Assembly (NCBI GenBank): GCA_002354005.1
Contig: DEKS01000005.1
Coordinates: 1 to 11,789, forward strand
From: Bacteroidales bacterium UBA2716
GTDB taxonomy: Bacteria > Bacteroidota > Bacteroidia > Bacteroidales > UBA932
Direction: 5' to 3'
Length of the DNA stretch: 11,789 nt
Part shown: positions 1-5,088 of the stretch, in pieces
Position numbering within the stretch: the stretch's first letter is position 1
Layout of the letters: each line of letters starts with the position of its first letter
Program-made: the position numbers and the translations under genes
The notes under the pieces: generated by a model
Told to the model about the DNA's origin: nothing
Database searches by the model: none
What the model saw: only the letters and a program-made list of their open reading frames with translations

Positions 1-43
1 ATCTTTTGACCTTTGAAGGAAAATGCTTTACTTTGTGTACTCA
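1..43 (-). CDS. IS110-family transposase, N-terminal fragment cut by the window edge
   Basis: An ATG at 43 on the minus strand opens a frame that stays open to the left edge and reads MSTQSKAFSFKGQK. The pattern F-x-F-x-G-Q just before a DEDD-type catalytic domain is typical of the N-terminus of IS110-family transposases of Bacteroidota, which continue with a G-I/F-D-V/T-H motif; that part lies outside the window. IS110 enzymes are DEDD/serine hybrid recombinases that insert without terminal inverted repeats, guided by a bridge RNA. Only 14 residues are visible, so the family call rests on a short match. The AT-rich composition contrasts with the GC-rich host genes. The strong RNA structure directly upstream supports the call. 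Confidence 0.55.
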
Positions 44-184
44 TAGCTACTATATTTTTGATTACAGATTGTGCCTTATAAATGTAGCCAAAAATATCAG
101 TAGCTTTTATATCATATGAAAAACTTCTCGGGGGTCTGCCAAGCGGCAGGGGCCGACAAGCCCCTGAGAGCGTTCTTCATTTGG
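44..184 (-). ncRNA. Candidate IS110 bridge RNA region with two large stem-loops
   Basis: Two strong stem-loops fill the space upstream of the transposase start. Stem-loop 1 (118-178): GAAGAAC/GTTTTTC outside (172-178 with 118-124, one G-U on the minus strand), then 126-134 with 161-169, and inside it CTGCC/GGCAG with a 4-nt loop (136-149). An alternative inner hairpin pairs GGGGC with GCCCC (149-164). Stem-loop 2 (45-105): 45-60 pairs with 89-105 over 16 bp with one bulged base, enclosing a 28-nt loop (61-88), and ends two bases before the ATG. In IS110-group elements the non-coding end upstream of the transposase encodes the bridge RNA, whose large loops hold target and donor guides. Position, length (about 140 nt) and two-loop form fit. 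The IS end, and so the guides, cannot be fixed here. Confidence 0.42.
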
Positions 185-188
185 ATTA

Positions 189-196
189 CAAACATA
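189..196 (-). promoter_or_regulatory. Possible -7 box (TATGTTTG) for the IS110 leader RNA
   Basis: The minus strand reads TATGTTTG, an exact match to the Bacteroides -7 consensus TAnnTTTG. It would start transcription near 182-184, just ahead of stem-loop 1 of the candidate bridge RNA. No TTG is seen at the preferred 19-21 nt upstream, so the match rests on the -7 box alone. A second TAnnTTTG match (TATTTTTG, 89-96) lies inside stem-loop 2. Confidence 0.35.
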
Positions 197-256
197 GTTA
201 CTTTATCGAACTGAATGCCTGCAAAAGAGTCTGTTAAATTCCTGTTTATCGGTCTC

Positions 257-302
257 TTTGGTTCTTTGGTCTGAAAGAAAAAAGTGACCAAAAGTAACCA
301 AA
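257..302. repeat. Imperfect inverted repeat of TTTGGTT...GACCAAA type
   Basis: The left arm 257-271 (tttggttctttggtc) pairs with the right arm 286-302 (gaccaaaagtaaccaaa), leaving two extra bases in the right arm and an A-rich 14-nt loop. No uridine run follows closely enough on either strand for a clean terminator. It may be a dispersed palindrome or a partial terminator between the IS110 end and the tRNA gene. Function unknown. Confidence 0.4.
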
Positions 303-312
303 TTTGGTGAAT

Positions 313-369
313 AAAAAAATTAAAGACTTTGTAAGTGCTTGAAAATTAGCAATTTACAAAGTCTTTAAT
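313..369 (-). terminator. Rho-independent terminator of tRNA-Leu
   Basis: A perfect 16-bp inverted repeat (354-369 with 319-334) starts one base after the 3' end of the tRNA. On the minus strand it is followed by a run of seven U (313-319, including the last stem base). This stem plus U-tract is the expected end of the tRNA-Leu transcript. Confidence 0.85.
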
Positions 370-531
370 GTGCCTCGGGCGGGAATCGAACCCGCACGGC
401 CGTTTCGGGCCAAGGGATTTTCGTACCACTATGGCTTTCGCCACCATTTCTGTTTGTGGTCTGGACTATTCCTTCACCGTGGAGCCAGGCTCTTTAGGTG
501 TGTCGTGTCTAGTCTCTGCACCTTCCTCCTT

Positions 532-1083
532 TCAGAGGCTTGGCTCAAGATTGCCATCGGCCTTACCCGTTATGGTTTCCTTGAATTTACGACATTCTAC
601 ATCTCTCTTTTCAGAGAGTGCACTCAATTGTGCTCTTCCTCGATAATTACTTGTAAGGGCATGGCAATTGGGACACAGAAGTTGAAGATTCTCTAACCTG
701 TTATCCGTATTCTTGCCATTTAAGTGATGAATCTCTAACGGAATGGGTTTTCCTTGCCATTCTGTTAAGCCGCATACTTCACAATAGTTAATCCCTGTTG
801 TCTTTTTGTAGCGTTCCCTCAATCTCCACGAACAACGATAGTCTGAATTCTCTACATAGATTTCTTCGTCTTTAATGGACTGTTTGGGCTTAAAGCCTAA
901 ACCAACATTCCATCCTTGTCCAGTAAAGTGAGAGGTGTCTAAGCCATACTCCTTGATAAGCCGATGTATAGTTTTATAGTTACCACCAATCGGACGTAGA
1001 TTCAATTGTCTGAGAACTCCGGCAATTGATTTGTTTTCTGCGACAGCATTGATGACGTCTTCTTTTGTATACTGGCTCTTCAT
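532..1083 (-). CDS. HNH homing endonuclease encoded in the tRNA-Leu intron
   Basis: This 183-residue protein should cut intronless tRNA-Leu alleles and drive spread of its intron. An N-terminal helix-turn-helix-like region (about 6-50, ending GLDTSHF) is common in phage and intron HNH enzymes and probably binds DNA. The HNH/zinc module spans about 98-150: C101-x2-C104, E117-I-H119-H120, N122, N132 and C137-P-N-C140-H141, so the catalytic His and both zinc knuckles are present and the enzyme looks intact. The ATG at 1083 follows a Bacteroides-type promoter inside the intron by only a few bases. The last 18 residues (166-183) are encoded by the ribozyme core from P3, and the TGA stop lies in the P6 loop. 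The target sequence is not known; that it is the tRNA gene is inferred from location. Confidence 0.9.
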   Translation of the reverse strand: MKSQYTKEDVINAVAENKSIAGVLRQLNLRPIGGNYKTIHRLIKEYGLDTSHFTGQGWNVGLGFKPKQSIKDEEIYVENSDYRCSWRLRERYKKTTGINYCEVCGLTEWQGKPIPLEIHHLNGKNTDNRLENLQLLCPNCHALTSNYRGRAQLSALSEKRDVECRKFKETITGKADGNLEPSL

Positions 1084-1091
1084 GGTAGAGG

Positions 1092-1122
1092 CAAAGATAG
1101 TATTAACTTTTGTCTCTTACAA
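1092..1122 (-). promoter_or_regulatory. Intron-internal promoter for the homing endonuclease
   Basis: On the minus strand TTG (1120-1122) is followed after exactly 20 nt by TATCTTTG (1092-1099), matching the Bacteroides sigma-70 type consensus TTG-N19/20-TAnnTTTG. The start point would fall near 1084-1087, so the mRNA would have almost no leader before the ATG at 1083. The endonuclease could then be made independently of tRNA transcription. Confidence 0.6.
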
Positions 1123-1194
1123 ATAATTATTTCAAAGAACGTGTCTAAGTCCCTCGTGTCTACCATTCCACCACCAAGGCGTAATGTGGGAGTG

Positions 1195-1225
1195 CAAAGG
1201 TAGTGTTTTTTTGCGGAAGTCCCAA
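1195..1225 (-). promoter_or_regulatory. Promoter of tRNA-Leu(UAA)
   Basis: TTG (1223-1225) and TACCTTTG (1195-1202) on the minus strand are separated by exactly 20 nt. Transcription would start around 1187-1189, giving a leader of about 8 nt before G1 of the tRNA at 1180. The -33 TTG sits inside a perfect palindrome at 1221-1232. Confidence 0.8.
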
Positions 1226-1232
1226 ATTTGGG
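1221..1232. repeat. Perfect 12-bp palindrome CCCAAATTTGGG over the tRNA -33 element
   Basis: CCCAAATTTGGG is fully self-complementary and contains the TTG of the tRNA-Leu promoter. It could be a binding site for a dimeric regulator, or a chance product of the A/T-rich -33 region. No regulator is suggested by the neighbours. Confidence 0.4.
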
Positions 1233-1267
1233 AGCGGGAAGTGGTTAAGGTTCCGCTCCTTGCCCGC
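1231..1267. repeat. REP-like element R3, downstream of the RAYT gene
   Basis: The minus strand carries GCGGGCAAGG (1258-1267), shared exactly with two elements on the other side of the RAYT operon (2703-2712, 2778-2787). It runs into a hairpin in which 1231-1239 pairs with 1251-1259 (GGAGCGG/CCGCTCC plus AA/TT with one bulge). It lacks the complementary CCTTGCCC arm of the other two copies, so it is a half or diverged element. It lies 24 bases past the RAYT stop. Confidence 0.5.
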
Positions 1268-1290
1268 CGGCCCAACCACCCCCGCCTCAC

Positions 1291-2226
1291 TCATCGGCCC
1301 GAAGCATTTTTACCGGCGTTGAGCTTTTCCAGGATGCGGGCCACCTGCTCCCGGGGGAGGCTCATGACCCGCGCCAATTGTGGCACGCTGGTTCTGGTGG
1401 TGCGGTACAGATACGGGATTATCCGCACTTTCATGTCCGTGCTGAGCTGGGCGATAGGCGTGTTAAACCACCGGAGGCAGGTTTCCCGGGCCAGTTTGAA
1501 AAAATCTTCGTCCCGCGAAAAAGTATAAGGCTTTTCTTCCAGCAGGTACTGCATTTGGGCCGCATTTAAACTGCCGATTGTCTTAAGAAAGAAGGCCTGG
1601 TCTTGTTCAAAGGCCTGTTCCAGATAGAGCGTGTCGCAAAAACTCCCCGGAATGAGCCGCCCGTCCCCGTCCACCATCCAAGGAACCTCTTTCAGGGAAT
1701 CCCCGGTATGCATCACGGCCCTTTTTTCCCGCTTGCTCATGCGTTTTACCGGCCGCCCCACCTCCTTGTTGCCATTAAACATGGCACGAAAACCGGACCA
1801 CGGATACGTATGCACTTGACAACCATTGTCCAGTGCATTCCTGGGGATATAGGCCAGAACATTCCGCACATGCCAGTCCGTTTCCAGCGGCAGGCATTTC
1901 ACATCCACGCCATGCAGTACATGACTTTCTCCGTAGCGCTTGTGGAACCACATGGCATAGACTTTTTTAAGGTCGCAGGCGTAGTTGTCCACGTGTTCCT
2001 GCCTTGCTGCCAGCACGGCAACATGGGCATGATTGGATACTACGCCATAAATAATGACGATGACATTGTGCCTGCGCCCACTCACGCAGATGATTTTGAC
2101 CATGGCGTCATAGTCGTCATCGTCCCTGCACAGAACATCCATTTCAAGTCCCCTGAGGCAGACATGAAAGGGGTAAACCTTACTGACGGTCCCGTCTGGC
2201 AAGGTTCGAATGGCCATGCGCTGCAT
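1291..2226 (-). CDS. RAYT-type (REP-associated) HUH/Y1 tyrosine transposase
   Basis: This 311-residue protein belongs to the Y1-transposase (IS200-like) superfamily, which cuts single-stranded DNA at hairpins through a 5'-phosphotyrosine link. The opening YPFHVCLRGLE (18-28) fits the first beta strand. The metal-binding HUH motif is H66-A-H68 in SNHAHVAV, and Y126 in LAYIPRNAL is the likely nucleophile (family pattern Y-I-x-x-N-P). The tail of about 140 residues beyond the Y1 domain ends in a helix-turn-helix-like stretch (about 283-304, SVPQLARVMSLPREQVARIL). Length and single-copy operon setting fit RAYTs better than IS200/IS605 TnpA (about 150 residues). It starts one base after the stop of the upstream gene, so the two are probably translationally coupled. 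GC-rich palindromes on both flanks are candidate substrates. I cannot tell whether it is still active. Confidence 0.8.
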   Translation of the reverse strand: MQRMAIRTLPDGTVSKVYPFHVCLRGLEMDVLCRDDDDYDAMVKIICVSGRRHNVIVIIYGVVSNHAHVAVLAARQEHVDNYACDLKKVYAMWFHKRYGESHVLHGVDVKCLPLETDWHVRNVLAYIPRNALDNGCQVHTYPWSGFRAMFNGNKEVGRPVKRMSKREKRAVMHTGDSLKEVPWMVDGDGRLIPGSFCDTLYLEQAFEQDQAFFLKTIGSLNAAQMQYLLEEKPYTFSRDEDFFKLARETCLRWFNTPIAQLSTDMKVRIIPYLYRTTRTSVPQLARVMSLPREQVARILEKLNAGKNASGR

Positions 2227-2227
2227 G

Positions 2228-2578
2228 TCAGCTTTTTATGGCCGATGGCTGGATGTTGGGAGGGAAGACGGCCGCCTTCCCCTGGCGCACCATTTCCTGG
2301 GTGGCTTCCTTGAAAACCTGGCCCATCACCTTGGACTGCTTGTCCAGGAAACGGACCATGTCCGGCCGATTGACGCTTAACGCAAGATCCGCCACGGCCA
2401 GCATGCGAATCATCGCAAGGACGGAGGTCTCGTCTCCGCCCCACAGTTGGGTGCTCATGGAGTGCATGGCCCCAATAAGGACGTCTTGAAGGGTGTTGGG
2501 ATTGAGCGGCGGGTGAAAATCCGTCTTGAACCGAATGTCCCCTGGACCATACGAAAGAACTTCCAAAATCTTTTTCAT
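2228..2578 (-). CDS. Unknown 116-residue protein, first gene of the RAYT operon
   Basis: I do not recognise this family. The protein starts MKKILEVLSYGPGDIRF and is mostly predicted helix from about residue 30 on, with no signal peptide, membrane segment or cysteine/histidine cluster. A frame-matched TTG six bases earlier (2584) is possible, but the ATG at 2578 is preferred. The gene has a consensus Bacteroides promoter upstream (2616-2646) giving a leader of about 30 nt, and its TGA is followed by one base and then the ATG of the RAYT gene. That spacing suggests both products are made together. It might be a RAYT accessory factor or a regulator, but no motif shows this. Reading frame and codon use look like a real gene. 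Confidence 0.7.
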   Translation of the reverse strand: MKKILEVLSYGPGDIRFKTDFHPPLNPNTLQDVLIGAMHSMSTQLWGGDETSVLAMIRMLAVADLALSVNRPDMVRFLDKQSKVMGQVFKEATQEMVRQGKAAVFPPNIQPSAIKS

Positions 2579-2615
2579 ACGCAAAAAATTTTAGGCCCAA
2601 TTCTTTCTGACACAG

Positions 2616-2646
2616 CAAAAGTACGCTTTTCCAGGGGAAGACGCAA
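2616..2646 (-). promoter_or_regulatory. Promoter of the small gene-RAYT operon
   Basis: TTG (2644-2646) and TACTTTTG (2616-2623) on the minus strand are exactly 20 nt apart, a full match to the Bacteroides vegetative promoter consensus. The start would be near 2608-2610, about 30 nt before the ATG at 2578. Confidence 0.75.
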
Positions 2647-2675
2647 ATAAAAAAGCAAGAAAAATACGTGCCGAT

Positions 2676-2712
2676 GGGCAAGGTCGGAAACGAGGGGGAC
2701 CACCTTGCCCGC
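2676..2712. repeat. REP-like palindrome R2
   Basis: GGGCAAGGT (2676-2684) pairs perfectly with ACCTTGCCC (2702-2710) around a 17-nt loop. The 10-mer GCGGGCAAGG (minus strand, 2703-2712) is shared with R1 and R3. It lies 30 bases upstream of the RAYT-operon promoter. No U-run follows on either strand, so it does not look like a terminator. Confidence 0.6.
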
Positions 2713-2725
2713 GGGAATGGCTTTT

Positions 2726-2742
2726 GGGGCCGATAAGAGCCC
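2726..2742. repeat. Small hairpin between the two REP-like palindromes
   Basis: GGGC (2727-2730) pairs with GCCC (2739-2742) around CGATAAGA. It sits midway between R2 and R1, so the three hairpins form a compact array resembling a BIME (bacterial interspersed mosaic element). Confidence 0.3.
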
Positions 2743-2750
2743 GAAGTGCT

Positions 2751-2787
2751 GGGCAAGGTGGTGGGCATGAAATCCCGCCTTGCCCGC
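2751..2787. repeat. REP-like palindrome R1
   Basis: GGGCAAGG (2751-2758) pairs perfectly with CCTTGCCC (2778-2785), with further GGGC.../CCCG pairing possible in the loop. It carries the shared GCGGGCAAGG (minus strand 2778-2787). It lies 28 bases past the stop of the dehydrogenase gene (2816), so on the minus strand it might also act as a weak end of the long mre transcript, but it has no U-tract. Confidence 0.6.
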
Positions 2788-2815
2788 TCAGAGCCCCTCG
2801 CCAGCCCCCATTCGC

Positions 2816-3649
2816 TTACTCCCCGGTCACCAGTTTGGCCAGGCGGGGGGAGCCCAGCAGGCGCACCACCCCGTCCCACCAGCGGGTGGGAAGGACGGCG
2901 TGCCAGAACACCATGGTCCACGAGCCGGCGGCCACCACATAGCGGGCACGGGGCCTGCGGGAGCGCACGGCCCGGCAAATGGCCCGCGTCACCACGGACG
3001 GGTGGGAGAACATGGAGCCCGCAAACGTTTTCCGGACCATCCGGGCCTCCGCCAGGGCCGGCTCCTGGTACACCGTTCCGCGTGCGCACGCTTCCAGGTT
3101 ATCGGCCGTAATGGCTCCCCAGCCTGTCCGCGTGGCTCCCGGCTCGATGAGCACCACCTTCACCCCAAACGGCGCCATCTCGATGCGCAGGGCATCGGAA
3201 AACGCCTCTACGGCATATTTGGACACGTTGTACCAGCCGCCAAAATACAGGCAGGCCCTGCCGCAGACGGAAGAGATATTGATAATCCGTCCCTCCCCAC
3301 GGGAACGCATCCCGGGCAGCACTTTCTTGCACAGCGCCGCCAGTCCAAAGAGGTTCACCTCCATCTGCCGGCGGCCCTCCTCCAGTGAAACGGTTTCGAT
3401 GGGCCCGAAAGAGCCGTAGCCGGCGCAGTTCACCAGCACATCCACCGGTCCCACCTGGGAAAGGCAAGTGTCGATAGACTCCTCGGATGTCACGTCCAGC
3501 GCCAGCGGCGTAACGCCAAACTCCCGCAGCGGCTCCATCCGTTCCACCCTTCGTGCGCCGGCGAATACCTTGTACCCCGCCTTGGCCAGCGCCTGGGCGG
3601 CATCGAAGCCCATTCCGCTGCTTGCTCCGGTAATAAGAACAGTTTTCAT
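2816..3649 (-). CDS. Short-chain dehydrogenase/reductase (classical SDR)
   Basis: This 277-residue protein is a cytosolic NAD(P)H-dependent oxidoreductase of the classical SDR fold; the substrate cannot be read from the sequence. It has the cofactor motif TGASSGMG (7-14), the NCAG variant of NNAG (74-77), the catalytic set N99, S127 (in NISSV), Y140-x3-K144, and the IEPG loop (168-171). R34 in the position after the second strand suggests preference for NADPH. The ATG at 3649 starts the glycine-rich strand at once; an in-frame upstream extension would run back into the S41 gene and was rejected. Its start is one base after the S41 stop, so it is the last gene of the mre operon. The C-terminal part (residues 225-277, with aromatic patches VVAAGSWTMVFWHAVLPTRWW) may touch the membrane, as in SDRs that act on lipids. 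Confidence 0.9.
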   Translation of the reverse strand: MKTVLITGASSGMGFDAAQALAKAGYKVFAGARRVERMEPLREFGVTPLALDVTSEESIDTCLSQVGPVDVLVNCAGYGSFGPIETVSLEEGRRQMEVNLFGLAALCKKVLPGMRSRGEGRIINISSVCGRACLYFGGWYNVSKYAVEAFSDALRIEMAPFGVKVVLIEPGATRTGWGAITADNLEACARGTVYQEPALAEARMVRKTFAGSMFSHPSVVTRAICRAVRSRRPRARYVVAAGSWTMVFWHAVLPTRWWDGVVRLLGSPRLAKLVTGE

Positions 3650-3650
3650 A

Positions 3651-5084
3651 TCAGTGCAGTAAAGCGCCGGATCCCGGCTTTTCAAATGGAACTTCAATAC
3701 GCTCGATCGCGCCCTTGGTGGGCTTGGCAACTGGCTGGCCGCCTATGCGCCCCAACGCCACGGACAGCATGGACTCGGCGGGGTCGCCCAGTTCAAACCC
3801 GTCACGCGGGTCGTCATAGGCCTCAATATCGGCAGGAATTCCCTCCGGCATGCTCAGCGTTACGCCGTTGCAGTCTGCGTAGCGGGACGCGATGACATAC
3901 AGGCCCCAGTTCTTGGTATAGCGGTAGGCTTCTGTAAAGTCGATATCGGTCTTTTGCTTTTCCAGCTGTTTAAACCAGCTCTCGGCCGTAATCAGATACC
4001 CTCCGCAGAATTTTCCATAGGTCCGGGACCCCACCAGATGCACGTCCATGTACGGCTTGAGCCCGCAGATGAGCGACTCCGAGGCCGATGCGCTCTGCCC
4101 GGTAACCAGCACCCACAGGCGCTCGATTCCGGGGTTGGCATTAAGCATGTTCAGCATGATTTTTCCGCCGGACAGCTCAATCTCCATGGTCGGGGCAAAG
4201 CGGGTTTCCGCATTCATCTTGGGGCCGAGGATGCTGTTGAACACATCCTTGTTGAAGATCTCTTTCCGCTGGACTACGTCCGGCGGGGCAATCATGGAGG
4301 CAAGTACCTGGCCGGTAGTGACATAGCCGCCGGAGTTGTAGCGCAGGTCCAGCACCAGTTCCCGGATGCCGTCGGCCTTGAACTGCCGGAAAACATCCAC
4401 CAGGTCTTTGCTGGCGTCCAGCGTGAAGCCCGTGAAATGCAGGTAGCCCACCTTCCGGCCCTTCACATCCAGCGTTTGGGCCACGTGCACCGGATTCGCA
4501 TACATCTGGACGGCGGTCATGGTGACGGTGCTACCATCTTCCAATCCCAGCCGGATGGTTTCCGGGAAGTCGTAAATCTTGTCGTTGAGGACCTCCGCGT
4601 AGTTACTCATGTTCAGCGTAACTCCGTCCACGGTGCGCACCACATCGCCCCGCTTGAGGCCGGCTTTGCGGGCGGGAGAATCGGCATAGGTGAAGGTGAT
4701 TTCCATCACCACGTCCTGGCTGTCCTTCACGCGCCGCAGCACGAAGTCCATGCCAAAGCTTTTTCCGTTGCCGGTGACGCTGCTCTGGAACGGCGTGTAG
4801 TCTTCCATGAGCTGGGTCCACCGGTCCACCAGCGTGCCGCCTTCCTTGTATCGTAGGGAGGCCACCTTTTCCACCGGATCCAGGGTATAGTTCCAGTCTT
4901 CCAGTTCCGCCACCATCGTGTCCCGCCACAGGTAGTAGGGATTCATGGTGTTATAGGCGAACAGGTTGGTGTAGTATTTGAGGTCCCGCGTGGAGGCGCT
5001 TGGCGTAATCTGGGGAGTCGTCTCCTGTTTTTTACAGGAAAATACCAGCAGCAGCGGTATCAGCACCAGGAAAAATCGTCTCAT
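3651..5084 (-). CDS. S41-family peptidase lipoprotein with PDZ domain (C-terminal-processing type)
   Basis: This 477-residue protein is an envelope serine protease. A lipoprotein signal (MRRFFLVLIPLLLVFS) ends at C17. A Bacteroidota-type N-terminal helical region (about 35-100) is followed by a PDZ domain (about 105-195, with SPARKAGLKRGDVV) and the S41 core (about 205-405). In SASASES the nucleophile is probably S333 and the general base K358 (RTYGK); the 25-residue spacing equals that in Tsp/CtpB. The Gln four residues after Lys in those enzymes is Gly362 here. The ATG at 5084 was chosen because it begins directly with the signal peptide and lies 4 nt after the rodA stop; an ATG at 5108 would overlap rodA. 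The neighbours suggest a cell-wall or envelope turnover role, but the substrate is unknown. Confidence 0.9.
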   Translation of the reverse strand: MRRFFLVLIPLLLVFSCKKQETTPQITPSASTRDLKYYTNLFAYNTMNPYYLWRDTMVAELEDWNYTLDPVEKVASLRYKEGGTLVDRWTQLMEDYTPFQSSVTGNGKSFGMDFVLRRVKDSQDVVMEITFTYADSPARKAGLKRGDVVRTVDGVTLNMSNYAEVLNDKIYDFPETIRLGLEDGSTVTMTAVQMYANPVHVAQTLDVKGRKVGYLHFTGFTLDASKDLVDVFRQFKADGIRELVLDLRYNSGGYVTTGQVLASMIAPPDVVQRKEIFNKDVFNSILGPKMNAETRFAPTMEIELSGGKIMLNMLNANPGIERLWVLVTGQSASASESLICGLKPYMDVHLVGSRTYGKFCGGYLITAESWFKQLEKQKTDIDFTEAYRYTKNWGLYVIASRYADCNGVTLSMPEGIPADIEAYDDPRDGFELGDPAESMLSVALGRIGGQPVAKPTKGAIERIEVPFEKPGSGALLH

Positions 5085-5088
5085 AGGC

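Larger units (their letters stand above)
422..1146 (-). ncRNA. Group I intron (self-splicing ribozyme) in tRNA-Leu(UAA), IC3-like
   Basis: The 725-nt intron starts after U34 and ends in G at 422 (the omega-G). Core elements on the minus strand: the P3 5' region AAATTCAAGGAAACC (574-588); Q-like GGCAATCTTGAGCCAAGCC (538-555... 555 to 538 in reading order); P6 CCTCT/GGAGG with a GAAA loop (525-538); R-like GGTGCAGAGACTAGACACG (within 500-522); P8 CACC/GGTG (497-500, 475-478); S-like AAGGAATAGTCC (463-474). P7 is GACTA/TAGTC (510-514, 464-468). P9 ACCAC/GTGGT (456-460, 425-429) encloses a TGGC-GAAA-GCCA hairpin (432-443). These match the layout of the cyanobacterial tRNA-Leu intron, as I recall it. 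A possible guide GAG lies at 1114-1116, but P1 is uncertain. The 5' half is expanded by an HNH gene. The AT-rich base content differs from the host. Confidence 0.92.
371..1180 (-). tRNA. tRNA-Leu(UAA) interrupted by a group I intron
   Basis: The 5' exon is 1147-1180 (34 nt) and the 3' exon 371-421 (51 nt), giving an 85-nt type II tRNA. The acceptor arms GCCTTGG and CCGAGGC pair over 7 bp with one G-U; the discriminator is A. The D region has GGTAGAC, the anticodon stem is AGGGA/TCCCT, and the loop after splicing is C-U-U-A-A-A-A, so the anticodon is UAA. The long variable arm (GGCC/GGCC) and the T arm (GCGGG-TTCGATT-CCCGC) are intact. CCA is not encoded. The exons meet between U34 and A35, the same site as the trnL(UAA) intron of cyanobacteria and plastids. 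A standard scan might miss this gene or report only fragments. A promoter lies at 1195-1225 and a terminator at 313-369. Confidence 0.93.

Noticed and set aside
1114..1116. GAG as the internal guide sequence pairing with the CUU of the 5' exon
   Set aside because: Only 3 bp and about 30 nt from the splice site; P1 cannot be settled by eye, so it is not listed as a feature.
1603..2313. A 236-codon plus-strand frame opposite the RAYT gene
   Set aside because: No motif; the minus strand carries the HUH motif and a promoter.
3650..3730. A longer start for the dehydrogenase
   Set aside because: The added 27 residues overlap the S41 gene and lie before the Rossmann strand that normally begins SDRs.
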